A stretch of 64,000 nucleotides of DNA from Acidimicrobiales bacterium. GTDB lineage: Bacteria > Actinomycetota > Acidimicrobiia > Acidimicrobiales > SZUA-35. A program made the position numbers and the translations under genes. This document shows, piece by piece, positions 1 to 11,499 of the stretch (position 1 is the stretch's first letter; each line of letters begins with the position of its first letter). Location of the stretch: NCBI GenBank assembly GCA_041394265.1, contig JAWKIO010000005.1, positions 496,001 through 560,000 of the forward strand. Reading direction: 5' to 3'. The notes under the pieces are model-generated. The model made no database searches. It saw nothing but the letters and a program-made list of their open reading frames with translations, and was not told where the DNA came from.

Positions 1-2797
1 GCGCCGCCCCATCGAGCGAACCGAAACCCTCGTCGACGAAGACGGCGTCGAGCTTGCCTGCGCCCCGCGACGCGATCTCGACCAGGGCGAGCGCCAACGC
101 CAGCGCCGCCTGGAATCGTTCGCCGCCGGACAAGGTGTCGGGGCTGCGGACCTCGCCCGAAGCGATGCGCACCACGCCGAAGTCGGGAACGAAGCCGTAG
201 CGACCGTTCGAGATCGCCTTGAGCCGGCGCGTGGCCTCGCCGAGGAGTTCGACCTCTCGCATCGACACGAGATGATCGACGAAGTGTTGGTCTCGGAGGG
301 ACTGGATCAGCAGCTCCAGGTTGGCCAGGTACGGCTGGCCGATGTCGAGCATGGCGTCGAGCCCGTCGGCCGCAGCGACCTGACGCTCGAGCACCTCGAT
401 GTCGGCACGCGCCCGAGCGGCCTCGGCCCGCGCCGCACCTGCCTGGGCGTGCAACGAGCCGGCGTCGGCGACACCGGCCGATTCGAGCAGCGCAGAAAGC
501 GCCGCGGCGGCGGCCTGCTGCTGAAGGGCGAGCTGTCCCCGAGCCGTGGCCACGGCGGCGGCGACGGGCTGCAATCGATCGACCAGTTCGCGGGCAGCGG
601 GCACGAGGGTCTCGAGTTGGTCGAGCAGTACCGGCGTCGGTAGGGGCTCGGGCAATGGGTCGCTGCCGGTCGCATCGGCGAGAAACGGTTGGAGTTGCGC
701 CGCCGTGGTCACCTGCTCGTTCAGGAGGCGAACGATGTCGCCGACCGGCGTGTTGACCGTCTCGACGGCTTCGGCACGGAGCTCGGCGAAGCGCTGCTTG
801 GCGGCGGCCGCATCGGCATCGGCGGCGGCTGCGGCGGCAACGAGGGCTTCGAGTTCGATCACCATCGACTCGATGGCAGCTGCTCGTGCCTCGAGTTCTG
901 CGGTCGGGGCGTCGCTGCCGATGAACCACGCCTCGGGGAGCCCATCGAGTTGGGTGCGTTGTGAGGCCCGCCGAGCACCGATCTGCTCCTGGCGGCGTTG
1001 ACAGGCGGCGAGGTCGCGCTCGTGCGCAGCAAGAGCCGCCGTACGCTCGGCGGCCGCTGCGATCTGCTGTCGTTCGGCGGCCGACGCCGTTGCCGTGGCG
1101 GCGTCGAGCGCCTCCCGGGCGGAATCGACGACGAGACGCACCGCACCAAGGGCGACGTCGGCATCGGTGGCGTCGGGATCGAGCGACAATGCGACGACCG
1201 CGGCTCTGGCCTCACCGACGGCCACGAGTGAACGATCCAGTGCGTCGCGGGCAGCGGCCAGTGCCTCGGCCCGGTGGGTGGCGGTGGTGTCGGCGGCCGT
1301 GACGGCGCGGCGAGCGGCCGCGACGGTGGCCTCGGCCGCCTCGACGTGTTGCGCTGCCGCATCGACGTCGGCGGCAACCGGCGGGGCGAAGTCGTGGGGC
1401 GTGGCTTGCCGGCACACCGGGCACGGGTCGCCAGCGGCGATCCCCTGAGCGGCGACGACGGCGGCGTTGGTTCGCATTGCCTCCTGTTGCTCCGCCTTGG
1501 CGGCGGCGAGTGCCGCCTCTGCCGTGGCGACGCTCGCTCCGGCGACCGCAGCTTCGGCGCGGGCGGTGTCTGCTGCTGACTGTGCCTCGTCGAGCGCCAG
1601 CCGATTCTTGGCAACGTGGTCGCCGAGTTCGCCGAGGGACAGCCAGGCTGCCGAGGCTTCGTCGAGGCGCTGGTTCGCTTCGCTGAGCTGTTCAGTTGCT
1701 CTTGCCACTTCGGCGGCGGCCGATGTGACGACATCGGTGATAGCGGCCGGTTCGTCGGGCGACGGAGCGTCGGCGCGCAGCTGGGCCAGCTCGGCTTCGA
1801 CACGCTCGGCCTCGTCGTCGAGTTCGGCCAGGATGGCCGACGACGAACGAAGCAACGAGATTGCCCCCCGAGCCTGTTGCTGGTCGGCGAATCCTCGGAG
1901 CAGCGCGGCTTGGCTCTCGACGGCGGCGTCTCGCCGGGCCTCGGCCTCGCGCTGGGTGGCGGTCAGCTGTTCTCGCTCGGCGAGTAGCTGCGCCCCACGG
2001 CGAGCGAGGTCGCCAAGCGGGTCGAGCACGCTCGGATCGGGAGCAAAACTCGTGGCGGCGCGATCCAGCGCCGTCAACTGCTCGCCAGCCTGGCGAACCA
2101 CCGCTTCGTGCTGCTCGGCGTCGGCGATGATCTCGGCCAGCTTCGCCTGGCGGGCCTCTGCGGTGTCGGCGTGGACCACCGCAGCGGCAAGGGCGCCAGC
2201 CGGATCGGGGGGCAGGGCGTCGCGCTTGGCTCGTGCCTCGAGCAGTACCGGGCGCCAGCCATCACGGCGGCGGGTGGCGTCGTCGCGCACGCGGCGCAGG
2301 TCGTCGAGCCCGAAGATCGATCGCAGGATCTTGTTGCGATCGGTGCGGGTGGCCTGGAGCAGTTCGTCGAACCGTCCCTGCGGCAACACCACGGCCCGAA
2401 CGAACTGACTGTGGTCGAGGCCGAGGAGTTCTTCGATCCGCTCGTTGACGGCTCGGTTGCCGTCGACCTTCTCCCCCAACACCCGGCACTCGAGCTTGTT
2501 GACCGGGGCCGAGGAGTTGCGATGGCGGGAGCGAGTGACGACCCACTCGTTGCCCTCGGCAACGAACGTGAGCTCGATCGCCATCGTGTTCTCGCCGTCG
2601 GCGATCAGTTCCTCGAGATTGCTCCCTCCGGTCCAGGTTTTGCGGCCATACAGCGCGAGGCTGAGTGCCTCGATGACCGTGGACTTGCCGGCCCCGGTGT
2701 CACCGATGATGGCGAACAGGTCGAGGTCGGAGAAGTCGATGGTGGTGGCCGCCCGGTACGAGCGGAGACCTTTGAAGTCGAGCCGGACCGGCCTCAT
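1..2797 (-). CDS. sbcC: SbcC, exonuclease subunit (SMC/Rad50-type ATPase), 3' end off the window
   Basis: ATPase subunit of the SbcCD (Rad50-Mre11) nuclease that opens hairpins and processes DNA ends. About 932 codons are visible. Walker A GDTGAGKST lies at residues 32-40, the zinc-hook CPVC at residues 459-462 (bases 1412-1423) in the middle of long Ala/Glu/Arg-rich coiled coils, the ABC signature LSGGE at about residue 889 and Walker B VFVDEGFGSLD close to the window edge, so only the last few dozen residues are missing. The ATG at 2797 overlaps the sbcD stop as ATGA, indicating translational coupling as last gene of the nurA-herA-sbcD-sbcC operon. Family assignment is firm. Confidence 0.95.
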   Translation of the reverse strand, partial: MRPVRLDFKGLRSYRAATTIDFSDLDLFAIIGDTGAGKSTVIEALSLALYGRKTWTGGSNLEELIADGENTMAIELTFVAEGNEWVVTRSRHRNSSAPVNKLECRVLGEKVDGNRAVNERIEELLGLDHSQFVRAVVLPQGRFDELLQATRTDRNKILRSIFGLDDLRRVRDDATRRRDGWRPVLLEARAKRDALPPDPAGALAAAVVHADTAEARQAKLAEIIADAEQHEAVVRQAGEQLTALDRAATSFAPDPSVLDPLGDLARRGAQLLAEREQLTATQREAEARRDAAVESQAALLRGFADQQQARGAISLLRSSSAILAELDDEAERVEAELAQLRADAPSPDEPAAITDVVTSAAAEVARATEQLSEANQRLDEASAAWLSLGELGDHVAKNRLALDEAQSAADTARAEAAVAGASVATAEAALAAAKAEQQEAMRTNAAVVAAQGIAAGDPCPVCRQATPHDFAPPVAADVDAAAQHVEAAEATVAAARRAVTAADTTATHRAEALAAARDALDRSLVAVGEARAAVVALSLDPDATDADVALGAVRLVVDSAREALDAATATASAAERQQIAAAAERTAALAAHERDLAACQRRQEQIGARRASQRTQLDGLPEAWFIGSDAPTAELEARAAAIESMVIELEALVAAAAAADADAAAAKQRFAELRAEAVETVNTPVGDIVRLLNEQVTTAAQLQPFLADATGSDPLPEPLPTPVLLDQLETLVPAARELVDRLQPVAAAVATARGQLALQQQAAAAALSALLESAGVADAGSLHAQAGAARAEAARARADIEVLERQVAAADGLDAMLDIGQPYLANLELLIQSLRDQHFVDHLVSMREVELLGEATRRLKAISNGRYGFVPDFGVVRIASGEVRSPDTLSGGERFQAALALALALVEIASRGAGKLDAVFVDEGFGSLDGAA

Positions 2798-4223
2798 CGC
2801 CGTTCCCCGACCGAGCCTTGGAGCTGTGCCGCCAGCAAGGCCTCGTCTTCGGGAAGGTCGCCGGTATCGCCGTTGACGACGGCGGTGAGGAGTTCGTCGA
2901 ACAGCTCGACCACTCGCGCCGGGTCGGCTCCCGGGGTCTTGTCGAACAAGCTGCGGCCACCGTCGCCGAGCCAGGCTCGATACGACTGGTGCACCGACAC
3001 GGCGGCACCGGCGGCCGACGGAAGCTGATCGGCGGTGGCGACCGACGATCGGCGGGCGTCGATGACCGACACGATTTCAGGCTGTGGGAGCAGATGGTGG
3101 ACGGCCGCCGAGAGCGTGTCGAAGGTGTCGTCGGCGCCGGGCAACACGATGGGACCGTCGATGTGGTCGTTGCCGTCGGGGTCGGGCGTGACGGTGACCT
3201 CGACGATGTCGTGGCCGAGATCGTCGGCGAGCGCAGCCAGCTCTGCCAGCGGCGCCCGCACCCGACGGAGCTTGCGCGCCGCCACCAGCGGGATCTGGTG
3301 TTGGCGGGCGGGTCGCCCCGGTTCGAGGTCGACGACGACCACCTGCTTGGTCTCGCCCTCCTCACCGAAGTCGACCTCGAGAATCGATCCGGCATAGCGA
3401 CCCCGGCCACCGGCGACCGGCTGGGGGACGTGGATGTGCCCGAACGCCAGGTAGCCGTAGGCCGCCGGGAGATGACCCGCATCGGTGGCGTAGTCGGTGG
3501 ACACGTGGACCGTGCGCTCGCTCGACAGCGCCGCCTCGGTCACGTGCACGTGCGAGGCGAACACCGCCACCTGGCGGGATGGGTCGAAGTCGGTGAGTGC
3601 GGTCTTGGTGAGGAGGTCGACGATCTCGCGCAACTTGTCGGCGTAGGTGGTGTTGGCCTCGGCCAGCTGGTCGAACTCCTTCAACACCCGGTTGGCGTGG
3701 ACGAACGGCAGGGCCGTGAGGCGGATGTCGACCCCCGCCGCCGACGAGTAGGTGGCGACGGCACCCTTGGCGGCGGTGGCAGGACGGGCGTGGATCCGGA
3801 TGCGATGGCGGCACGGTGCGAGCGGATCGTAGGGACCGCTGGCCAGCTGGTCGGGCAGTTCGTCGCCGACGGCGGTGCCGAGCACCTCGAGCGCGGCGGC
3901 CGAGTCGTGGTTGCCGGCGAGCACCACGACCGGGGCGATCTCTGCCAGGTTGCGCAGCGCGACGATGGCCCGACCAAAATCGGCCATGGGTGGACGGTGA
4001 CCGTCGAACAGGTCGCCGGTGTGCACGATCAGGTCGGGAGCGGCAGCCTGGGCGATGGCGGTGAGTTCGGCGATGGCGGCGTCGTGATCGTCGGCCCGGG
4101 ATCGATTGCGGACCGTGACACCGAGATGCCAGTCGGAGGTGTGGAAGATGCGGGCGGCCGCAGGGTCTCGGAGCGGCACGGCGATGCCGGTGGTGGCCGT
4201 GTTGTTCCCGGCCGACTGACCGG

Positions 4224-4227
<4 letters not shown>
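2794..4227 (-). CDS. sbcD: SbcD, exonuclease subunit (Mre11-type phosphoesterase)
   Basis: Metal-dependent nuclease partner of SbcC. The calcineurin-like motifs are in order: FHTSDWHLG near residue 30, HTGDLFDGHRP, VVLAGNHDS, a later HVHVTEA and FGHIHVPQ, all expected metal ligands of Mre11/SbcD. At 477 aa it is slightly longer than typical because of an N-terminal extension of about 25 residues. The start is GTG at 4227, chosen because it forms a GTGA overlap with the upstream herA-like stop; the 3' end overlaps sbcC by 4 bases. Acts in the cytoplasm on DNA ends. Confidence 0.95.
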
Positions 4228-6157
<1,930 letters not shown>

Positions 6158-6161
<4 letters not shown>

Positions 6162-7276
6162 GCAGCTTGCACGGCGGCGGCGTCTCGTGCCGCCCGCTTG
6201 GCGAAATCTTCCGCTCCCATCTGCTTGCCGAGATGGTGTTCGAGGTTGCGCACCAGCGTGAGGTTGACCGGAGCCCGGGGATCGCGGTGCGGCTGCCCGG
6301 CATAGAGCGGCAGCGTGGCCGCGAGCTGATCGGCGCGGTCGATGATGGCTTCGAGCCCAGCCGCGGCCGGGAACTCGAGCCGAGCGATGCCGGTCCACCG
6401 GCTGCCGCCGGGACGGGGATTGCCCACGCGGACGTAGCAGGTGTAGCGATCAGACCCGGCGGCGTAGAGCGCAGTGCGCCAACCAACCCCGAGCGACGGC
6501 ACGAGCGCATGCTGCTCGGACGGGAGCAGCTGACGGCGGTGGGTCTTCACATAGCCCGTGACGAGGTGATGCAGCGAGCGGATGCGGTTGAGCGGACCGT
6601 CGAGCACGACGGTCCAGCCCTGCGCCGCGGCGTCGAGCGCCAGCAGGCCTTCGGCCAGCCTCATGCGGTCTTGCAGCCGGGCGAGCAGCTCGACGGGGTC
6701 CTCGGACGTGGTGGAGTCGGAGACCCAGTGGTGGCCAGCGGGCGAACGGAAGTCGCCCGCATGCCCGCCACCCCAGATGGCCGCACGGCCCACTCGGACG
6801 CCTTCATACCCCGCCGACTGGCCCGGGCGGACGGCGACGGCGCCCACGGCGTAGCAGCCGAGGATGCCGGGCACCCGCACGCCGGTGACCCGTTGCTCGG
6901 CCCAGAGTTGGAGTTCGACCCGGCGACGGCCGTCGATGAAGCACATGGGGGCGGGCGCGATCCGGGCCGGGGGCACGTGGCGATGGTCGCACTCGGCGAG
7001 GGTGATGTCGTCGGAGTCGTCGAAATCGAAGGTGGCGGGCACGCCGTAGGACGGATCCCAGTCCTCGGAGAAGACCTCCCAGGCGCCGCCGCCGGTGGTG
7101 TCGGTGCTCAACGAGGCGCTGTCACCCCGGCGCCGCAGCGGGTGCGACGAGGGGGCGCCTCCGGCCGATGACGACCGGCCGGACTCGAGCCGCGACAGGT
7201 CGACGAGGTCGCCGTTGTCGGTAGCCATGAGCTGGGTGAAGGACATGTGAACGATGGTAGTCATGGCCTGTGACAT
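6158..7276 (-). CDS. nurA: NurA-like nuclease
   Basis: 372 aa protein resembling NurA-domain 5'-3' nucleases. The strongest marker is CFIDGRRRVELQLWA (residues about 112-126), the family's first catalytic aspartate in an h-D-G-[SR] strand; further on come a VTGYVKTHR segment (NurA G-hVK motif) and a C-terminal region with ARLEFP and an HRDPRAP-VNLTLVRNLEHHL stretch like the C-terminal Asp/His motifs. First gene of the nurA-herA-sbcD-sbcC operon. Start chosen at ATG 7276 because GGAGGG lies 9 bases upstream; internal Mets at 7264, 7246 and 7228 are alternatives. HerA-adjacent position strongly supports the call, while the catalytic set should be confirmed by alignment. Confidence 0.75.
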
Positions 7277-7316
7277 CGCTCGTCACCCTCCAGTCGCAGG
7301 CTCCCTCTCCATGACC

Positions 7317-7322
7317 TAGCGT
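7317..7322 (+). promoter_or_regulatory. -10 element TAGCGT, leaderless start
   Basis: TAGCGT ends exactly 6 bases before ATG 7329, so transcription should begin at or next to the start codon of the alpha/beta hydrolase gene. No Shine-Dalgarno sequence is present. Confidence 0.6.
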
Positions 7323-7328
7323 GCGGCC

Positions 7329-8078
7329 ATGCCTGCCGTCTTCGTCCATGGAAACCCCGAGACCAGCGCCATCTGGGGACCGCTGTTCGCTGCCCTCCGG
7401 CGCGACGACATCGTCGCCCTGTCACCTCCCGGATTCGGCGCCCCGGTCCCCCAGGGTTTCGGCGCCACCCGACTCGAGTACGTCGACTGGCTGCTCGGTG
7501 AGCTCGAGCAGATCGACGGGCCGATCGACCTCGTCGGACACGACTGGGGTGGCGGTCACGTGCTGGGCGCCATGATGGCGCGGCCCGAGCTCGTGCGGTC
7601 GTGGGCCACCGACATTGCCGGCGTCTTCACCACCGACTACGTGTGGCACGACGCTGCGCAGGTCTGGCAGACCGAGGGCGCCGGCGAGGAGTACGTCGCC
7701 GGCATGGTCGCCGCCTCGACCGACGACATGGTGGCGCTGTACTCGAGCCTCGGGATGACCCCCGAGATCGCCCGCGATGTGGCCGAGGCGGTCGACGAGG
7801 ACATGGGTCGATGCATCCTCACGCTCTACCGCTCGGCCGCCCAGCCGGCGGCCGGCGAGGCAGGGGCCGACCTCCACAACGCTGCCGCCCGACCCGGTCT
7901 GTGCATCCTCGCCTCAGAGGATCACTACGTGGGAGGTGAGGCACTTGGACGCCAAGCCGCCGAGGCCGCAGGCGCACAGGTGGCGGTGCTCGAAGGCCTC
8001 GGCCACTGGTGGATGATCCAGGACCCCGCCACCGGCGCCGCCGTCCTCGAGTCGTTCTGGTCCGGCGTCGCCGACTGA
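7329..8078 (+). CDS. alpha/beta hydrolase, haloalkane dehalogenase/epoxide hydrolase-like
   Basis: 249 aa alpha/beta-hydrolase. The oxyanion loop is HGNPETSAIW, as in haloalkane dehalogenases, and the nucleophile elbow GHDWGGGH carries aspartate (D) rather than serine, which is the hallmark of haloalkane dehalogenases and epoxide hydrolases. The catalytic histidine is in GLGHWWMIQDP near the C-terminus. Shorter than typical dehalogenases (about 290-310 aa), with a compact cap. The substrate cannot be told from sequence. Divergent from the nurA operon and read from a leaderless promoter (TAGCGT at 7317). Confidence 0.85.
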   Translation: MPAVFVHGNPETSAIWGPLFAALRRDDIVALSPPGFGAPVPQGFGATRLEYVDWLLGELEQIDGPIDLVGHDWGGGHVLGAMMARPELVRSWATDIAGVFTTDYVWHDAAQVWQTEGAGEEYVAGMVAASTDDMVALYSSLGMTPEIARDVAEAVDEDMGRCILTLYRSAAQPAAGEAGADLHNAAARPGLCILASEDHYVGGEALGRQAAEAAGAQVAVLEGLGHWWMIQDPATGAAVLESFWSGVAD

Positions 8079-8117
8079 CACAACACGCGCCGCTCGGGCC
8101 GGCGTGGCTGGGCGGGC

Positions 8118-8123
8118 TAGCGT
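8118..8123 (+). promoter_or_regulatory. -10 element TAGCGT
   Basis: TAGCGT lies 7 bases before GTG 8131 and helps select that start for the SnoaL-like gene. Confidence 0.5.
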
Positions 8124-8130
8124 CGGCGAT

Positions 8131-8514
8131 GTGATCGAACCCGCCATCCAGGAACTGCTGGCCGCGAACCAGGCGTTCTATGACGCACACGAGCAGCGAG
8201 ACCTCGATGCCATGCAGGCGGTGTGGGAACACAGCGACCGGGCAACGTGCATCCACCCCGGCTGGCCGATCCTGCGAACCTGGCCGATCGTCGAGGAGTC
8301 GTGGCGCCGCATCCTTGCCGGCCCCGGGCGAAACCAGTTCATCCTCACCAACGAGGCGGTCGTGATCGACGGCGACCAGGGCTGGGTCACACTCGACGAG
8401 AATCTCGTCGACACCACCGGCACCGGCACGGTCGCGGCGACGAACCTGTTCGTCAAGGTGGACGGCCGGTGGCTGCTGGTCCACCACCACGGCTCGCCGG
8501 TGATGACCTCGTAG
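8131..8514 (+). CDS. SnoaL/DUF4440-like protein (NTF2 fold)
   Basis: 127 aa single-domain protein of the NTF2-like superfamily: an N-terminal helix (LLAANQAFYDAHEQRDLDAM), the VWEHSD..TCIHPGW turn, and C-terminal strands ending ATNLFVKVDGRWLLVHHHGSP, typical of DUF4440/SnoaL_3 calcium/calmodulin-kinase-association-like folds. Enzymatic role unknown; such proteins are often small-molecule-binding or ketosteroid-isomerase-like. GTG 8131 is preferred over an upstream in-frame codon at 8104 because it follows a TAGCGT -10 box by 7 bases. Confidence 0.8.
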   Translation: MIEPAIQELLAANQAFYDAHEQRDLDAMQAVWEHSDRATCIHPGWPILRTWPIVEESWRRILAGPGRNQFILTNEAVVIDGDQGWVTLDENLVDTTGTGTVAATNLFVKVDGRWLLVHHHGSPVMTS

Positions 8515-8552
8515 CATCGGTCGTCTGGCGGGAATCTTCCCTGCCCCGACGG

Positions 8553-9140
8553 TCAGGCGAGCTGGGCACTCCCGAAGCTGACGCCGAAGCGCACACACCA
8601 GATGTCGACCAGGTCGTAACGATCGAGGTCGATGTCGGCCGGAAGCTCGTAGTTCTGGTCGCCGATGTTGCCCTTGAGGTCACCGAGGTCGAGATAGTCG
8701 TCGGGATCGGCCGAGCTTCGCAGGTACACATTGAGGTCGGGGCCGTTGTCGGTCTCGAAGTTCTCGAACCGCAGGAAGATGCGGTCGCCGTCGCCGAGCG
8801 TGAAGCCGCTGCCCTCGGTCGGGTGCTCGTTGCTCACGAAGGTCCCGGTCGTGAGCGTTTCGACCACCGGTGCGGTCGTCGGCGTCGTCGTCTCTGCTGT
8901 GGCATCCTCGGTCTCGTCCGCAACATCATCAAGGATTTCGGCCGTCGACTCGTCATCCTCGGCGGCTGACGACGTCGCCGCCACCGTCGTGTCCGAAGCC
9001 ACGACGAAGGGGTTGGCCTCATCGACCTGCTCGTCGATGAACAGCGTGTGGACGCCGAAGACGCCGAACGCCAGGAAGGCGACGACCGCAAGGGCGGCAA
9101 CGCCACCGGCGGCGAGAAGCGGGGTTCGTGAGGTTCGCAT
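8553..9140 (-). CDS. membrane-anchored DM13-domain protein
   Basis: 195 aa. One N-terminal transmembrane/signal-anchor helix (LLAAGGVAALAVVAFLAFGVFGV), a Thr/Glu/Asp-rich linker of about 60 residues, then a DM13 domain (GTFVSNEHPTEGSGFTLG ... LRFENFETDNGPDLNVYL ... YDLVDIWCVRFGVSFGSAQL). The single conserved cysteine of DM13 is present in DIWCVRF. DM13 domains are thought to take part in extracellular redox or electron-transfer roles, sometimes beside DOMON domains. Faces away from its neighbours and is convergent with the SnoaL-like gene. Confidence 0.85.
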   Translation of the reverse strand: MRTSRTPLLAAGGVAALAVVAFLAFGVFGVHTLFIDEQVDEANPFVVASDTTVAATSSAAEDDESTAEILDDVADETEDATAETTTPTTAPVVETLTTGTFVSNEHPTEGSGFTLGDGDRIFLRFENFETDNGPDLNVYLRSSADPDDYLDLGDLKGNIGDQNYELPADIDLDRYDLVDIWCVRFGVSFGSAQLA

Positions 9141-9179
9141 GGCCAGTCAACCAACGGCACCCTCCCGCCATTCCGCGCC

Positions 9180-9292
9180 GCCGAACCTTCGGGGCCGCGT
9201 CCAATCTCAGCAGAGCTCCGGGACGGCGTACGGCTGAGCACGCGCTACCCCGAAGGTTGTGCGGAAGTGGACGCACGCCCGGAGGTTCGAGC
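9180..9292. repeat. palindromic intergenic repeat, copy A
   Basis: This 113-base stretch aligns with 20390-20502 and contains complementary ends (CCGAACCTTCGGGG near its start, CCCCGAAGGTTG near 9249). It fills the gap between the divergent DM13 and thioesterase genes and has no coding signal. It looks like a REP/BIME-type element. Confidence 0.6.
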
Positions 9293-9356
9293 TCGTGGCT
9301 AAGCCGAGCGGCCGAGTTGCCGAGCGACCGAGTTGCTGGGCCCATGCGGGCGCGGG

Positions 9357-9362
9357 TACACA
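9357..9362 (+). promoter_or_regulatory. -10 element TACACA, leaderless start
   Basis: TACACA lies 6 bases before ATG 9369 of the thioesterase gene; the last base departs from TANNNT. Confidence 0.45.
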
Positions 9363-9368
9363 CCAGCG

Positions 9369-10253
9369 ATGACCGATACCTCGCAGGTGGACGCGCTGCT
9401 CGATCAACTGGGACTGGAAGAGCTCGATGTCGACCTCTACCGCGGGCATAATCCGGCGGAGCGCCACAACCAGCGAGTCTTCGGTGGGCTCGTCGCCGCC
9501 CAGGCGCTGCGGGCGGCCACCCTCACGATCGAGGTCGACCATCACCCGCACTCGCTCCACGGCTACTTCCTGCGGGGCGGCAAGCCGGGACGACCGATCG
9601 TCTACCACGTCGAGCGGATCCGGGATGGCCGCTCGTTCTCGACTCGCCGTGTCGTCGGCAAGCAGTACGGCGTGGCCATCTTCAACCTGACGGCCAGCTT
9701 CCACACCTTCGAAGAGGACGAGACCGACTATCAGCTCAGCCTCGCAGCCGACGCCGGCCACCCCGACGACGCCACCGACCGAGTGCCACGCGACGATCAG
9801 CACGCCGCCTGGCTCGCACGATCACCGTTCCACTCACGCGAACTCGGGCCGACGACGCCCGGACCCGACGGTGTGTACTCCTCGACCCGTCGAGTGTGGG
9901 TCAAGGCCAAGTCCCCACTGCCCAACGACCGTCTCCTCCACGCCTGTGCCCTCACGTACGCCACCGACATGGGCGCCGTCACCGCGGCCGCCGTGGCCAA
10001 GATGGGCGATCGATGGCAGACCGCGTTCACCGAGACGATGTCGGCGAGCCTCGACCATGCCGTGTGGTTCCACCGCCCGGTTCGGGTCGACGAGTGGCTC
10101 TACTTCGACGTCCACGCCGTGAGCAACCAGAACTCGCGAGGCCTCGTGCGGGGGACGATCCACGCCATCGACGGCTCGCTCGTTGCCTCCTTCTCACAGG
10201 AGGCGTTGATCCGCACCATCAAGCCGAGAGCGCTCGACCCCGAGTTCGGCTGA
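9369..10253 (+). CDS. tesB: acyl-CoA thioesterase II
   Basis: 294 aa, full family length, double hot-dog TesB. Diagnostic features: RVFGGLVAAQALRAA in the first domain, LHGYFLRGGKPGRPIVYHVERIRDGRSFSTRRVV, and in the second domain SLDHAVWFHRPVRVDEWLYFDVHAVSNQNSRGLVRG with the conserved D (SLDH) and S/Q residues of the TesB active site. Hydrolyses acyl-CoA to free fatty acid and CoA in the cytoplasm. ATG 9369 is used rather than an in-frame codon at 9333 because of family length and the TACACA box 6 bases upstream. Followed after 19 bases by the kinase-fold gene. Confidence 0.93.
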   Translation: MTDTSQVDALLDQLGLEELDVDLYRGHNPAERHNQRVFGGLVAAQALRAATLTIEVDHHPHSLHGYFLRGGKPGRPIVYHVERIRDGRSFSTRRVVGKQYGVAIFNLTASFHTFEEDETDYQLSLAADAGHPDDATDRVPRDDQHAAWLARSPFHSRELGPTTPGPDGVYSSTRRVWVKAKSPLPNDRLLHACALTYATDMGAVTAAAVAKMGDRWQTAFTETMSASLDHAVWFHRPVRVDEWLYFDVHAVSNQNSRGLVRGTIHAIDGSLVASFSQEALIRTIKPRALDPEFG

Positions 10254-10260
10254 TGCCGAC

Positions 10261-10266
10261 TACGGT
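10261..10266 (+). promoter_or_regulatory. -10 element TACGGT, leaderless start
   Basis: TACGGT lies 6 bases before GTG 10273; it gives the kinase-fold gene its own leaderless start only 7 bases after the tesB stop. Confidence 0.55.
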
Positions 10267-10272
10267 CGCGAA

Positions 10273-11466
10273 GTGCCCACGATCGATCCTGCCGCCATCG
10301 AGCTGATCGAACAGACGGATCGACTGGTCGAGGTATTACGACGGGCGGGCCGCATCGGTGGCGGCGAAGCGTGGGAACGCCATTTCGCGCGCATCCGAGC
10401 CGCCCGTGAGCCCTGGGCGACGGCGGTGATCATGTCGGACCGAGGGCAGGTCGTCGGGGTCCATGCACGTTCGGAGGCGGGTCCTGGCTCCATCGCCATC
10501 GACACCGATCCTCCCGTCTGGCTCGACGTCTGGGAGTTCCCGAACGATCCCGACCTCCCATCGTTGTCCGTCGCCGTCGCCGGACTCGATGATCACGACG
10601 TGATCCGCTACCGCCCGGGGAACCGGTGCACGATGCTCGCGTCGCGAGACGGGCTCCGGCGGTTCGTGAAGGTCTCGGCCGACGCAACCGCGATCGATCA
10701 GATCACCCGCATCGTGCACGCAACGGTGCAGCGTCACGAGATCCACGTGGCCGTACCTGAGCCGCTCGGCCTGACCGCCGCGGGCCAGGCGGTGCACCTC
10801 CGCATCGTGTCGGGCCGACCCCTGTTCGACCGGATCGTGAGCGCCGAGGGCCCGGACTGGTCGTACCGCATCGGCGAGATCCTCGGAAGGCTGGCTGCAG
10901 TCGAACCGGAGGACGGCGGCGCCGTGACGCAGGGCGGCGCTTCGTCGTTCGCGATCGCACGTCGAGATCATCACGAGCAGCGCGCCCGCACCGAGCGAGC
11001 CATTGGTCGGGCATCGGCGCAGGTCCCGTCGCTCGGGCCGCGGCTCCGGTTCGTGCTCGATCAGCTCGACGCGAGACAGGCCGATCTCCGACCCAAAGCC
11101 GTCTCATTGGTCCACGGTTCGCCCCACCTCCATCAGTGGCTGATCGACGGCGACGCCATCGGGCTGGTCGACTTCGATCGCTTCGGATGGGGCGACCTCG
11201 AACTCGACATCGCCACGTATCTCGCCGAACTCGACTTCGAACGCTCGTCAGTGGCGCCGATTCGCGACCACGAGCAAGCCATCGCCAACGGTGCCGCCAT
11301 CGGCGGTACCGAACTCGACCCTCGACGGCTGTGGCTCTATCGCCTCCACAAGCGAGTCGCCAAGGTCGCCCGCACCGCAGCAGCACCCCGCACCGACGCC
11401 GCCGTTCGAGCGTCGGATCAGCTTGTCGACATCGAACGCTCGTTGGGCGCGGGACCTCCGGCCTGA
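10273..11466 (+). CDS. aminoglycoside-phosphotransferase-fold protein, probable pseudokinase
   Basis: 397 aa with an APH/choline-kinase-like C-terminal two thirds. VIRYRPGNRCTMLAS resembles the nucleotide-binding lobe, and LVHGSPHLHQWLI followed by GLVDFDRFGWGDLELDIATYLAEL matches the catalytic and metal loops in position. However, the family's catalytic H-G-D-x4-N reads H-G-S-x4-Q here: both the base aspartate and the metal-binding asparagine are replaced, while the DFD metal loop stays. It may be a pseudokinase or use an altered mechanism. The N-terminal 110 residues are unassigned. GTG start set by the TACGGT box. Confidence 0.75.
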   Translation: MPTIDPAAIELIEQTDRLVEVLRRAGRIGGGEAWERHFARIRAAREPWATAVIMSDRGQVVGVHARSEAGPGSIAIDTDPPVWLDVWEFPNDPDLPSLSVAVAGLDDHDVIRYRPGNRCTMLASRDGLRRFVKVSADATAIDQITRIVHATVQRHEIHVAVPEPLGLTAAGQAVHLRIVSGRPLFDRIVSAEGPDWSYRIGEILGRLAAVEPEDGGAVTQGGASSFAIARRDHHEQRARTERAIGRASAQVPSLGPRLRFVLDQLDARQADLRPKAVSLVHGSPHLHQWLIDGDAIGLVDFDRFGWGDLELDIATYLAELDFERSSVAPIRDHEQAIANGAAIGGTELDPRRLWLYRLHKRVAKVARTAAAPRTDAAVRASDQLVDIERSLGAGPPA

Positions 11467-11499
11467 CCCAGCGTGCTCGACCCGAGCTCGGGCTGGAAC

